Source: a virus | Length of the DNA: 25,977 bases | Reading direction: 5' to 3' (one strand) | IMG/VR virus record: IMGVR_UViG_3300018432_000041 | Span: 1-25,977 of that record | Part shown: one piece after another, positions 6,777 through 15,120 of the stretch | Layout: every line of letters starts with the position of its first letter | How positions within the stretch are numbered: the stretch's first letter is position 1 | Notes under the pieces: model-generated | What the model saw: only the letters and a program-made list of their open reading frames with translations | Told to the model about the DNA's origin: nothing | Databases searched by the model: none | Translations under genes and position numbers: made by a program

Positions 6777-7976
6777 ATGGCATCTGCTACAATGACCACT
6801 CTGGACGCTATTCTGAAAGAAGTCTACGGTCCTCGCATTGAGACTCAGCTTGTTGACGAGAATGTTGCTCGTAAGCGGATTGAGCGCACTTCTGATGGTG
6901 TGGTCGAAACCGTTGGTGGAAAGTATGTTGACTTTCCTATTCATGTAACTCGTAACACTGGTATTGGTTGGCGGCGTGAGGAAGAAATTCTTCCTGCTGC
7001 TGGGCGCCAGGGTTATGCAGAAGTTCACGTTCCGCTGCAGTATGGTTATGGGCGTGCAAAGATTACTGGTCAGGTTATGGAGCTTGCTGAAACTAACGTT
7101 CAGGCATTTGCTTCTGGTCTTGACCAGGAAATGACTCGTCTTAAGGATGACATTGCAAAGGACGAGAATAGGATTACCTATGGTGACGGTAACGGCCTTC
7201 TTGCTAGCGTTACTGCTGACGGAGTTAACACAGTTACTGTGGACAATATTCAGTACCTGGAAATTGGTATGCTCATTGATATTCGTACTCGTTCCAACGG
7301 TGCTGCTGTTATTTCGTCACGAACTATTGACGCTATCAACGAAACCACCAAGGTAGTTACTTATTCTGGTGCAGATGCGGCAGCTACTGCTACAGAGGGT
7401 ATTTACCGTGAAGGTAACTACGCTGGTGGTACTAGGCGAGAGCCTGCTGGTTTTGATCTTATTGTTTCTGAAACACTTCCTCTGCATGGTCTGGACCCCG
7501 CTCTGCAGCCGAAGTGGAAAGCTACTGTTCGTGCAAACGGTGGAACTCCTCGGGCACTTTCCGAAGGTCTTATGATCGAACTGTGTGACGCAGTTCGTAC
7601 TAAGGGTGGGAAGACTAGTGCTATTTTCACCAACCTGGGTGTTAGGCGAGCTTATTTTAACTTGCTTACCCAGCAGCGTCGTTACACTGATACGAAAGAG
7701 TATGCGGGTGGATTCCAGGGGCTTCCGTTTAACTACGGAACCGAAGTCCCAGTAGTTGAGGATGTGGATTGCAAGCCCAACCGTATGTACTTTATTGACG
7801 AAGACAAGATTAAGATTTTCCGCAGCAAGGAATGGCACTGGGCTGACAAGGATGGATCTATCTTTAAGTGGGTCCATGACTATGACATTTGGGAAGCTCT
7901 TATTAAGAGCTACTACGAGTTCGGTACTGTTCGCCGTAACGCTCAGGGCGCATTGATGGACTTGATTGAAGGGTAA
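6777..7976 (+). CDS. Major capsid protein
   Basis: The 399-residue product follows the scaffold gene and has the size and layout of an HK97-fold shell protein. There is an N-terminal helical arm, then an E-loop-like beta region rich in Gly/Arg (GIGWRREEEILPAAGRQGY), a spine helix region (VQAFASGLDQEMTRLKDD, about 105-122), a Thr/Val-rich insertion (about 140-215), and a C-terminal domain with FNYGTEVPVVED and a final helix. AAGGG at 6763-6767, nine bases before ATG, is a good ribosome-binding site, and the gene has a rare true gap in front of it (6759-6776), fitting high expression. Family membership is inferred from position and fold-like pattern. Confidence 0.88.
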   Translation: MASATMTTLDAILKEVYGPRIETQLVDENVARKRIERTSDGVVETVGGKYVDFPIHVTRNTGIGWRREEEILPAAGRQGYAEVHVPLQYGYGRAKITGQVMELAETNVQAFASGLDQEMTRLKDDIAKDENRITYGDGNGLLASVTADGVNTVTVDNIQYLEIGMLIDIRTRSNGAAVISSRTIDAINETTKVVTYSGADAAATATEGIYREGNYAGGTRREPAGFDLIVSETLPLHGLDPALQPKWKATVRANGGTPRALSEGLMIELCDAVRTKGGKTSAIFTNLGVRRAYFNLLTQQRRYTDTKEYAGGFQGLPFNYGTEVPVVEDVDCKPNRMYFIDEDKIKIFRSKEWHWADKDGSIFKWVHDYDIWEALIKSYYEFGTVRRNAQGALMDLIEG

Positions 7977-7978
7977 AA

Positions 7979-8476
7979 ATGGATAAATCTCTGCAAGAAA
8001 TTCAACGTAAACATCTGGTTGCTCTAGGTGAAGGATATTATGTAGAGCGAGATGTCTTACGAATTGTAGAGAAAGTCAGAGAGTATGATAGCGCTCTCCG
8101 AGTGAAGTTTTTAGCTGAGGCTTCTTCACTCGGAGACGCTCCATACTGTATTACGGAGATTTGTAAAGATGGTGTGGAACGTGTTGTTATGTTTATCTGG
8201 GATCTCGACGATACTGTCATTGAACGACTGTATGCTGCAGATACTCAGCAGTTCAATGTCTTGGGGGATCTTGACGCCAAAAACCTTCAAGCATTAGCAA
8301 ATCAGAATAGAAGATTTAGAGAAGAACAAGATCAAGCTCTGGATATTTCTAAGCACATTTTGAAATCACCTAAGGGTACTTACTCTTTCACTGACGAAAT
8401 AGACGGTCAGAAAAGAAAAGTTACTGTGGATGATGACCCTACATCCGGTCCTGCTAAGGTAGAATGGACTGACTAA
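7979..8476 (+). CDS. Hypothetical protein downstream of capsid
   Basis: The 165-residue product is charged and mixed alpha/beta. It has an N-terminal helix, a central region with CITEICKDGVERVVMFIWDLDD that looks like a beta-hairpin domain, a helical Gln/Arg/Asn stretch (about 99-125), and an acidic C-terminus. GAAGGG at 7968-7973 precedes ATG 7979, and the stop overlaps the adaptor start (TAATG). I cannot name the family. Between capsid and adaptor, a head-completion, decoration or assembly role is the natural guess, but no motif decides it. Confidence 0.75.
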   Translation: MDKSLQEIQRKHLVALGEGYYVERDVLRIVEKVREYDSALRVKFLAEASSLGDAPYCITEICKDGVERVVMFIWDLDDTVIERLYAADTQQFNVLGDLDAKNLQALANQNRRFREEQDQALDISKHILKSPKGTYSFTDEIDGQKRKVTVDDDPTSGPAKVEWTD

Positions 8477-9171
8477 TGCCTGTACCCGCTACTGATGTCA
8501 CAGCCGCTGTTAGAGCAATAATCGGAGATAAATCCTCTCTTATTGTCGAAGATACTGAAATGCTTACTTATCTTCGTATGGCGGCTAGGGATATCGCTAG
8601 GCGCACGAAGGTACTAAAGCAAGTCGCTACTCTATCCGAAGCTACTGTAGCTGCACAGGGTTATGTTGTGTTTGATGGTATTGCTGCTGGTACTGGGGTT
8701 GCCGAGATTGATGAAGTAATTATTACTGGGTCTGGTCAAGTTAAAGAATTACAATATGCATCGAATGATCTACTCAGACAATTATTTACAGATCTCACAG
8801 CCCAGGGATTCCCAGAGTATTATAGTGTGACTAGAAGCGATGCCGCTGCTGATACACTAACTCTATTCCTGTATCCAGTACCTAACCTTAGTACCTTCAC
8901 ATTGACTATTAGCTACTATTTAATTCCTACACTTGCTACAGTTGCTACAGCAATACAACTTCCAGTCGATTATCAACATGCAGTATTCTTGTTCGTTCTC
9001 TGGAAATGTCGTCAGCAACTAGAACAGTGGGAACAGGGTGAAGTCGCTAAGAGGGATTATGAATTAGAAGTAGCCTCGTTGGAATACGATGTACACTCTA
9101 TTGATGGAGAATATCCATCAATACGTGTACTTCCTGGAGACTATGGGGATTCGCTCTATGGCCCGTACTAA
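8476..9171 (+). CDS. Head-tail adaptor protein (T7 gp11-like)
   Basis: The 231-residue product resembles short-tailed phage adaptor proteins, which bind below the portal and carry the nozzle. It has an N-terminal helix pair with the pattern TYLRMAARDIARRTK (residues about 33-47), a central beta-sandwich rich in Val/Thr/Gly (about 55-150), and a return to helices with LPVDYQHAVFLFVLWKCRQQ (about 158-177) and a final charged helix. That helix/beta/helix plan and the place between capsid and nozzle match gp11-type connectors. The start overlaps the previous stop (TAATG). The last 14 bases overlap the next gene. Sequence similarity to T7 itself would be low. Confidence 0.75.
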   Translation: MPVPATDVTAAVRAIIGDKSSLIVEDTEMLTYLRMAARDIARRTKVLKQVATLSEATVAAQGYVVFDGIAAGTGVAEIDEVIITGSGQVKELQYASNDLLRQLFTDLTAQGFPEYYSVTRSDAAADTLTLFLYPVPNLSTFTLTISYYLIPTLATVATAIQLPVDYQHAVFLFVLWKCRQQLEQWEQGEVAKRDYELEVASLEYDVHSIDGEYPSIRVLPGDYGDSLYGPY

Positions 9172-10672
9172 ACTACAATTAGATGGGTTTGGCGGGCTGA
9201 ATACAAAATCTCCTGCCCATATGCTCAAAGATAAAGAATTAGCAGTATGTCAGAATTTTTATTTTGGACAGGACGGAGAACTTAGAAAGCGTCCAGGATT
9301 AAAAAGACTGGCCAATACTATAGATAGTAGTTTGCCTAGCTATAGTGAAAGTTCAGTACTGTTGTGGTCCCATTGGGCTAGCGCTGTCACAGACCCGCAG
9401 GTGTGGTTTGCAGCGGGATCTACTGTGTATAAAAGTAACTCAGATGCAAACTTTGTAAATCCTGGATTCGCAGCCATGAATATTCATTGGGCTGAATCAT
9501 ACAATGGAGCGCTGTATCTAGGAACAACAGCACAGATTAAACGTGTAGATGGAGATAGTACATTAGTTACATTAGCTAACTCACCTATGCGTTCAGATCA
9601 TGGGTGTTTCCACAAGAATAGATTATTTGTTTCGGATAATGGTGTGACGGCTCATAATATTATCTGGTCCGATGCACCTGGAGATCCTAGTTTTCCAGTT
9701 CCGTATACTGATTGGCCAGCTACAAATACCTGGACTATTGGCGGTTCAGGATACACTGACACCATTCACATGCTGGTTAGTTTTAATGATATTCTGTATA
9801 TCTTTAAGAAGCGGAGTATTTGGGCTCTGCATGTGCAAGGAGATTCCCCCGCTAGCTGGACTCTTCGGCTTATTAGCAAAGACTTTGGATGTTCAGCTAG
9901 ACATGGAGTTATTGTAGTAGAGAACTACATGTATTTTATTGGGACTACATCTCTCAATAAAAACGTATTTGTTAAAACAGACGGATATACGTTTGCTGTT
10001 GTTTCCGATCCTGTTGAGCCGTTAATGAATTATGAGGATAGACCCTTTGAATTAGTTTGGAATATGTCTGGATTTACTCCAGTTCGTTATGATGATAATA
10101 TTCTGTTTCTGCGTTATGAATTGACAGGGTCTGATTTTCTACATCTAGTTCTTTGCTATAACTATAAGTTAGATATATGGTCTACCTGGTATTTTCCCAA
10201 CCACTACATCACAGGACTACTGCAGGGGTATTCGGGAAGTACTAATAGGTGGGTTATTTATGCTATGGGGATGACGGTAGTTGGGAATGTTTCTGGTATG
10301 TATAGATTTTCTAACTTAGGTGATTCTACTGATCTAGTTTTTGCAGATCAGGATCTTGGGTATCAGTCTAAATTCCGTACTAAGGAATTTATGAGTGGTG
10401 GATCTGAGTATCAAAGAATTCTACAGGGAAATCTAGACTATGAGAGCGCATCTGCTATAGACGCCAGATATATTACTGAGGGTGGGACCACAGAGCTACC
10501 TGTAGCTGCTGCTGGCGGGACTCGTTCTAATATCAAGGTAGCAGGTCCTCAAACCTGTAGGCGTGTATCATATGAATTTGATGATGTTAGTGTTACTAAC
10601 AATTTGAAAGTTTATTCATTTGGAATAGATTTTAGTAAGAACGCCAGTCAAGGTAAGGCAAAGGCTAGTTAA
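9158..10672 (+). CDS. Tail nozzle / tubular-B-like structural protein
   Basis: The frame is open from 9089, but ATG 9158 is preferred: GGGG at 9145-9148 sits nine bases upstream, and the product then begins MARTKLQLDGFGGLNTKSP. This 504-residue protein opens with a phrase typical of phage tail beta-propeller proteins (GFGGLNTKSPAHML, then VCQNFYF and LRKRPGLK). The body is dominated by Trp/Tyr/Gly beta strands in repeated blocks such as YNGALYLGTTAQIKRV and FNDILYIFKKRSIW, as expected of propeller-like nozzle subunits (T7 gp12, P22 gp10 type). It follows the adaptor gene directly, overlapping it by 14 bases. The exact family is inferred. Confidence 0.75.
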   Translation: MARTKLQLDGFGGLNTKSPAHMLKDKELAVCQNFYFGQDGELRKRPGLKRLANTIDSSLPSYSESSVLLWSHWASAVTDPQVWFAAGSTVYKSNSDANFVNPGFAAMNIHWAESYNGALYLGTTAQIKRVDGDSTLVTLANSPMRSDHGCFHKNRLFVSDNGVTAHNIIWSDAPGDPSFPVPYTDWPATNTWTIGGSGYTDTIHMLVSFNDILYIFKKRSIWALHVQGDSPASWTLRLISKDFGCSARHGVIVVENYMYFIGTTSLNKNVFVKTDGYTFAVVSDPVEPLMNYEDRPFELVWNMSGFTPVRYDDNILFLRYELTGSDFLHLVLCYNYKLDIWSTWYFPNHYITGLLQGYSGSTNRWVIYAMGMTVVGNVSGMYRFSNLGDSTDLVFADQDLGYQSKFRTKEFMSGGSEYQRILQGNLDYESASAIDARYITEGGTTELPVAAAGGTRSNIKVAGPQTCRRVSYEFDDVSVTNNLKVYSFGIDFSKNASQGKAKAS

Positions 10673-12096
10673 TGGGTTTAGCTCTGGGTCTAACTAAAAT
10701 TGATGTCCTCACCTATAAAACGTCACCAGAACGTTTTGTAAATCTTATCGAGGATAACTTTAGGCGGATTCAAGACTACTCGTTTAGTACGCCTACCCAA
10801 ATGTTGAACGGTATTGAATTATATGCTCCTAACTCTGCACCTTATATTGATTTCCACAGGGCAATAGACCCGTCTGGAGATGCTGGCGCAGATTACAATA
10901 TGCGGCTGGTAAATGGTGCTGCTGGGGAATTACAAGTTTTAGGTGGTAAGTTTGTAGTTAATAGTTCTACCGGTACTAATGTAGTTTCTACTGGTACAGG
11001 TGGCGGTTATGAATTTGCTGAACGAGATTCACTGACTAATAAATGGGTTTGGTATGCAAATGCCAGTAGAGCTAGATTGTGGCGTGGTGGAGATTTAGTT
11101 ACTGTAGATACTGGTGGTAGAATTTATAGTGGATTAGCAGCAATGGGTACACACCCAATTCATAGTACTTATGCTTGGTTTGGACGAGCCGATCAAGCGG
11201 CTGCACAGAACTATGCACTTCTTATTATGACTAATGAGACTCTTCTCAATGGCCCTAATGGTGTGTATCTTTCTGAAAATGGGACTGTTCGTTTTTATGT
11301 TACTGCCAGTGAAGTTCATACCGCTGTAAGGCTTAATGTCAGTGGCGGTCTCAAAGTGTGGTCTGACTGGTTGAGAGTCAATGGAAATGCTGGGCTGAAC
11401 TGGGATACACACGGCGGTCAGTTCTTCATGCAGGACGGCACCTGGATTCGAGCTAATCGAGGTATCTATACACCGAATCCATATGCTATTATGAGCGAGG
11501 GAAAAGTTGTCGCCAACGCTCAATATGGTAGTACTGGGTTTTATATTTATAATGACACTGACACAAACCATCGAATTTGGTATGACCACGGAACTGGTGG
11601 TGATACTTGGACAGGTTGGTTATTTGTTAAGCTTGCTGATGTTGACAATGATATGTCATTTGAGGTGGGTAGAGGTGGCACTAATCGTCACGTTAACGTA
11701 GCAAGTAGTGCTTGGAAAGTTTCTGAGGCTTTAGCTCACAATAATATGTCAGACCCTCGTTTTAAGGAGAGTATTCAACAGCTAGAAGAACAAAAAGAAC
11801 TTGTAAAAACTATTAAACCTATTAAGTTTAAGTGGGACGAGAAGCATGATCCTGAACAAACAGGACGTGTTCGTTACGGGTTCAATGCCGATGAATTACC
11901 TGAGCAAGTTACTAACACTTCCTTTCTTATTGATGAAGAAACAGGTGAGCCAGTTGAAGTAAAAATGATGGACCCTGTTGGCGTGTTAGCTATATTGTGG
12001 GAAGCGTTCCTTGAAGAGGAAAAAGGGAATATTGCTTTGGAACATAGAGTAGCTGCCATAGAAAGAAAGTTGAATAGTGGAAATAAAACCCAATGA
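10672..12096 (+). CDS. Tail fiber with C-terminal S74 intramolecular chaperone
   Basis: This is the likely receptor-binding fiber. The N-terminus (about 1-55) is probably the virion anchor. The middle is a repetitive beta-rich, Gly/Asn/Thr-rich shaft beginning PYIDFHRAIDP and DYNMRLVNGAAGELQVLGG. The last 115 residues form a peptidase S74 domain: the cleavage box SDPRFKES has Ser360 and Lys365, the S+5 Lys dyad known from endosialidase-type fibers, followed by IKPIKFKWDEK and RYGFNADELPEQV. In that family the domain trimerises the fiber and then cuts itself off. The start overlaps the previous stop (TAATG) with AAGG at 10661-10664. At 474 residues it is short for a fiber. Confidence 0.88.
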   Translation: MGLALGLTKIDVLTYKTSPERFVNLIEDNFRRIQDYSFSTPTQMLNGIELYAPNSAPYIDFHRAIDPSGDAGADYNMRLVNGAAGELQVLGGKFVVNSSTGTNVVSTGTGGGYEFAERDSLTNKWVWYANASRARLWRGGDLVTVDTGGRIYSGLAAMGTHPIHSTYAWFGRADQAAAQNYALLIMTNETLLNGPNGVYLSENGTVRFYVTASEVHTAVRLNVSGGLKVWSDWLRVNGNAGLNWDTHGGQFFMQDGTWIRANRGIYTPNPYAIMSEGKVVANAQYGSTGFYIYNDTDTNHRIWYDHGTGGDTWTGWLFVKLADVDNDMSFEVGRGGTNRHVNVASSAWKVSEALAHNNMSDPRFKESIQQLEEQKELVKTIKPIKFKWDEKHDPEQTGRVRYGFNADELPEQVTNTSFLIDEETGEPVEVKMMDPVGVLAILWEAFLEEEKGNIALEHRVAAIERKLNSGNKTQ

Positions 12097-12331
12097 AATA
12101 GATGTCATTAATTATCTTCTAGGTGAAATCAATCGCCACACCTACACTGTTGCATCTATGAACTCTATTATTAATCAGTTACAGGCTAAGGTAGAAGCAC
12201 TTGAAATTAAGGCCGGAGTATCTGATAAAATTTCATCTGGCGATGATGGTACTGTGGGTGCTAGTGACTCCGGTAACGGTAATGTACCCAAACTCGGTCC
12301 TATGGGTAGCATTGATGAGCCAGTACGCTAA
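12077..12331 (+). CDS. Small coiled-coil hypothetical protein (84 aa)
   Basis: It begins with GTG 12077 inside the last codons of the fiber gene, after the purine-rich GAAAGAAAG stretch. The N-terminal 45 residues form a helix with heptad-like hydrophobics (NYLLGEINRH, then NSIINQLQAKVEALEIK), so a coiled coil is likely. The rest is a Gly/Ser/Asp-rich flexible tail. The 20-base overlap with the fiber suggests coupled translation. A fiber- or tail-associated partner is a position-based guess; I do not recognise a family. Confidence 0.6.
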   Translation: MEIKPNEIDVINYLLGEINRHTYTVASMNSIINQLQAKVEALEIKAGVSDKISSGDDGTVGASDSGNGNVPKLGPMGSIDEPVR

Positions 12332-12370
12332 TTTTGTAGGACATTTTTCTGGCTGGGATGCAGCTAGAGC

Positions 12371-12375
12371 GGAGG
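12371..12375 (+). promoter_or_regulatory. Strong Shine-Dalgarno GGAGG deciding the start at 12385
   Basis: GGAGG lies nine bases before ATG 12385. The upstream in-frame ATG at 12358 has nothing comparable, so the product begins MAVPENAMRQ. Confidence 0.75.
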
Positions 12376-12384
12376 CATCTAACT

Positions 12385-12888
12385 ATGGCGGTTCCTGAAA
12401 ACGCAATGAGGCAACTAAACCGTAAGAAGACTTTGTTGGGCGGACAAGATAGCGCTAGAGGCAAAAGTCTGTTAGAAAAACTTCAGGGATTTAAAGATTC
12501 TAGAGGTCCTGTAGGTCAGCTGTCTCGTGGAAATAATGTATATAATGGGGCTAGTAGTGCTGCTCAGTCTGGCGGTGGTATGCAGTTTGGTAGGCCGCCA
12601 GAACAAACACAGCAACGTCCTGCAGCAGCTGTTATTCCATCCGATCAAAGAGCGCAGCAACCGGAACAGGCTAATCCACAAGATGCTGTAAATGCTGCGA
12701 AGCAGGCAATGTTGAGGAGATTTGGGCAGCAGGGTCAAGCAATGTCACAACAGAATCAACAGCAGAGATTGCAGATGGATCAATCTAAAATGATGGATCA
12801 GCAGAATACTGATAAGATGGCTACCAAGACCAGGCAAGCCGAGATTATGAACCGACTTAGGAAGGTGCAGGGTGGCGCTGCTAGATGA
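12385..12888 (+). CDS. Gln-rich probable internal virion protein (167 aa)
   Basis: The start at 12385 is fixed by the GGAGG nine bases upstream. The product has a basic N-terminus, a disordered Gly/Ser/Pro/Gln middle, and Gln/Met-rich helices in the C-terminal half (AVNAAKQAMLRRFGQQGQ, then a Gln/Asn/Met/Lys stretch). Ala/Gln-rich helical proteins in the slot after the fiber and before the large virion protein fit the ejection-protein block of short-tailed phages (compare T7 gp14-gp16 by position). No named family can be seen. Its last 17 bases overlap the following GTG start. Confidence 0.65.
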   Translation: MAVPENAMRQLNRKKTLLGGQDSARGKSLLEKLQGFKDSRGPVGQLSRGNNVYNGASSAAQSGGGMQFGRPPEQTQQRPAAAVIPSDQRAQQPEQANPQDAVNAAKQAMLRRFGQQGQAMSQQNQQQRLQMDQSKMMDQQNTDKMATKTRQAEIMNRLRKVQGGAAR

Positions 12889-13852
12889 AATCACTAAGCG
12901 GCTAACTGAAACCCCTGGCCGTAAGTTTGATTCTACATATAATGCTGGTGTTAGGAACATTCAAACTAACCTAGCTCAGTTAGGATCTAGCGAAGAAGTT
13001 GCTACTCGTCGTCGTAATGAAGATTATGGTTTAAATCAGAATAATCTTAATCGTACTTCTGAGGAAGAACGTGAACGTCTTGAAGAAAGAATGGGTAACA
13101 GTGGTGGTTCTTTCTCTGGCGTTCATGTAGGTGAGCAGGGAAATATTGCTTCTGCAAAACAACGTTCTCTAGCTGCATTAAACACCAATAAAACTAGGCA
13201 AGAGGAAGATCAAGCTTTTAATCGTGCAAATACTGAACAAGACTGGTTAAATGAGCTTAACAGTTTAGATGTTGGTCGTGCTAATCGTGAGGAAGCAGCT
13301 GCTAAGGAAGAAGCAGCTAAAATTGCACAAGCTGAAGCTGATAGGATAGCTGCGGATCAGCAACGTGCATGGATGGATGGTCTTACTCAGCAATTGATTC
13401 AGTCTGCACAACCACATATCGGTGCTACTGGATCTGCTCCTTTTCCTACACCGCAGATGCAGCAACAGCAAGTTCAACAAGCTGTTCAGCAGAATCCACC
13501 CCCCAGTGGTTTAGGTAGTATGTTGCAGAAAACTCAAAACATGGCTAGTCAGATTCAACCTCAACAAGCTAGTCTGGGTAACTTGCTTAACCGAGTTAAA
13601 ACTATGGCTACTAGTATTCAAAGTCAACCTAGTGGACTTGGTAGTATGTTGCGGAAGACAGAAGCTATGGCACCTAAGGATCTGTCTTCTGCTATGTTAA
13701 ATCTTCAAAGGCAGTTGACTACCCCATCCGCAATTAGAGAATTCCAGCAGCAGTTAGCATCAGCGGGATTTAATCCTGGCCCCATTGATGGTAAGTTAGG
13801 TCCTAAGACAGCTACAGCTTATCTCAACTCTATTAAGGCTGCGGGGTTGTAA
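12872..13852 (+). CDS. Virion protein with internal repeats and C-terminal peptidoglycan-binding domain
   Basis: GTG 12872 is supported by GAAGG at 12861-12865, six bases upstream. The 326-residue product has a charged helical N-terminal half (Arg/Glu/Gln, about 25-165, with an Ala/Glu stretch EEAAAKEEAAK) and a Gln/Pro linker. Three imperfect repeats beginning PSGLGSML or ASLGNLL follow (211-270). The end (about 285-326) matches the PG_binding_1 pattern: IREFQQQLASAGF, then GPIDGKLGPKTATAY. Such a domain normally anchors an enzyme to the cell wall. No catalytic domain is visible, so this is more likely a virion component that engages peptidoglycan during DNA entry than a lysin. Confidence 0.75.
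   Translation: MALLDEITKRLTETPGRKFDSTYNAGVRNIQTNLAQLGSSEEVATRRRNEDYGLNQNNLNRTSEEERERLEERMGNSGGSFSGVHVGEQGNIASAKQRSLAALNTNKTRQEEDQAFNRANTEQDWLNELNSLDVGRANREEAAAKEEAAKIAQAEADRIAADQQRAWMDGLTQQLIQSAQPHIGATGSAPFPTPQMQQQQVQQAVQQNPPPSGLGSMLQKTQNMASQIQPQQASLGNLLNRVKTMATSIQSQPSGLGSMLRKTEAMAPKDLSSAMLNLQRQLTTPSAIREFQQQLASAGFNPGPIDGKLGPKTATAYLNSIKAAGL
13502..13681 (+). repeat. Three imperfect ~20-residue coding repeats
   Basis: Units begin at residues 211 (PSGLGSMLQKTQNMASQIQ), 233 (ASLGNLLNRVKTMATSIQ) and 253 (PSGLGSMLRKTEAMAPKD) of the peptidoglycan-binding virion protein. Units 1 and 3 are most alike. Each looks like a short amphipathic helix with a Gln/Ser linker. Confidence 0.75.
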
Positions 13853-15120
13853 TGGCTACTAGACCTAAACTAGACGTTCCTCTCATTGCCCCACAGGATT
13901 CTAATCCTGGAGATGTTCAGTATGCTACAGATGCTATTAATGCTGAATATATTCCACAGGAAAATGCTATTGATCGTGCGTTAGAGATTCTCACCCAGAC
14001 ATCCGAAAGAGATATTAGCGCACAGCAAAAGTATGGTGCTGTAGCAGATGAAAAGATGGGCCAAATTGGAGAACAACTTGCCGCTACGCTTACAGGTGGA
14101 GTTGCTGCAACAAAAGATATTTTTAATCAAGGCATTGGAAACGTTGGTAAGTACTACGACGAAGCTAGTGGAGTCCAAGCGGGTTCAGATAGAGCTTCAA
14201 TCTCGGGAATTGATGCAGTAGCTGGGGGGTTGGGTCATGGGGCTGCTGGAGATTCTGTACTTGCTAGACTCCAACAAGAAGGATCTAACATTCAGGCTAG
14301 AGCAGCTGGAAATAAAGCCGCTTCTAAGTCTAATCTAGAAACACTGTCTGCACAACTTCAAGCTATTGGTCAAGCTGCTGTTGGGGATTCACAACGTAAC
14401 TCTGCTCAGAAAAGAGAAGATTTAGCTACACAAGTACTGGATAATATCACTGAGATTCAAAAGAGGACGGGCGAAGAAACTGGCGATTTGATGGCGAAGT
14501 TTGTAAGCTTGGCACAGACTAAGAGTGCTAAGTTTAGAAACCTTCTTGCCGATGTTGCTAAGGCTAGAACACAGCAAGAGCATGACAACGCTATGGATGC
14601 GTTGACTATGCAGATTAAGCAGCAGAAGCACAGCGCAGACATGGCTAATATTTCTTCACAGATTGCCAAACGTGGCACTGACAGTGATATTGCTGTAGCT
14701 AAGTTTGCATCCAGTGAGCAAACTAAGGCTGATAAGGCTAAGACTGAAGCTAAAGATAAAGCTAAGAACGTTACTTATAGTAAAGGACACCAGGGTCTTA
14801 CTTCTTGGATGAGGAATTATTGGAAAGACCCTAAGACTGGTGGACAGGTTAAAGGTGCTGGTCCTCAGAAGGGCGCTATTCGAGACTTCATTGCAGGCAT
14901 TGAAACTAGTAGTGCAGAAAGTAAGTCTATGGGAGATACTTCAAGTTCATTTGATCGTGCAATGGCAGAAACTAAAAAGTATCTTGAATCTACTGGTGGA
15001 GCATATGTTCCTTACGCTAGGCCGGATGGTAGTATTGCTAAGGTAGATCCTCAGGTTTGGTATAACGCTATTAGAACTTACTTCCAGGGATCAGGTGGGG
15101 CTAAGTATGGCAGCAAATAG
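13852..15120 (+). CDS. Ala/Gln-rich helical internal virion (ejection-type) protein
   Basis: The start overlaps the previous stop (TAATG) with GGGG at 13843-13846. The 422-residue product is mostly helical and rich in Ala, Gln, Lys and Ser, with long probable coiled coils (about 55-80, 140-290) and a Lys/Ala/Asp segment TKADKAKTEAKDKAKN. The final quarter seems more globular, with LTSWMRNYWKDP and a VPYARPDGSIAKVDPQVWYNA stretch. Composition and the slot between fiber and the 1002-residue protein resemble ejected internal proteins of short-tailed phages. No enzymatic motif is visible. The C-terminal 14 bases overlap the next gene's start. Confidence 0.7.
   Translation: MATRPKLDVPLIAPQDSNPGDVQYATDAINAEYIPQENAIDRALEILTQTSERDISAQQKYGAVADEKMGQIGEQLAATLTGGVAATKDIFNQGIGNVGKYYDEASGVQAGSDRASISGIDAVAGGLGHGAAGDSVLARLQQEGSNIQARAAGNKAASKSNLETLSAQLQAIGQAAVGDSQRNSAQKREDLATQVLDNITEIQKRTGEETGDLMAKFVSLAQTKSAKFRNLLADVAKARTQQEHDNAMDALTMQIKQQKHSADMANISSQIAKRGTDSDIAVAKFASSEQTKADKAKTEAKDKAKNVTYSKGHQGLTSWMRNYWKDPKTGGQVKGAGPQKGAIRDFIAGIETSSAESKSMGDTSSSFDRAMAETKKYLESTGGAYVPYARPDGSIAKVDPQVWYNAIRTYFQGSGGAKYGSK

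Noticed and set aside
7317-7877. 186-residue open frame on the minus strand
   Set aside because: Antisense to the highly constrained capsid gene; no signal for translation.
12315-12398. 27-residue open frame (MSQYANFVGHFSGWD...)
   Set aside because: Overlaps the genes on both sides in another frame and has no good ribosome-binding site; the 53-base gap is explained by the leader of the gene at 12385.
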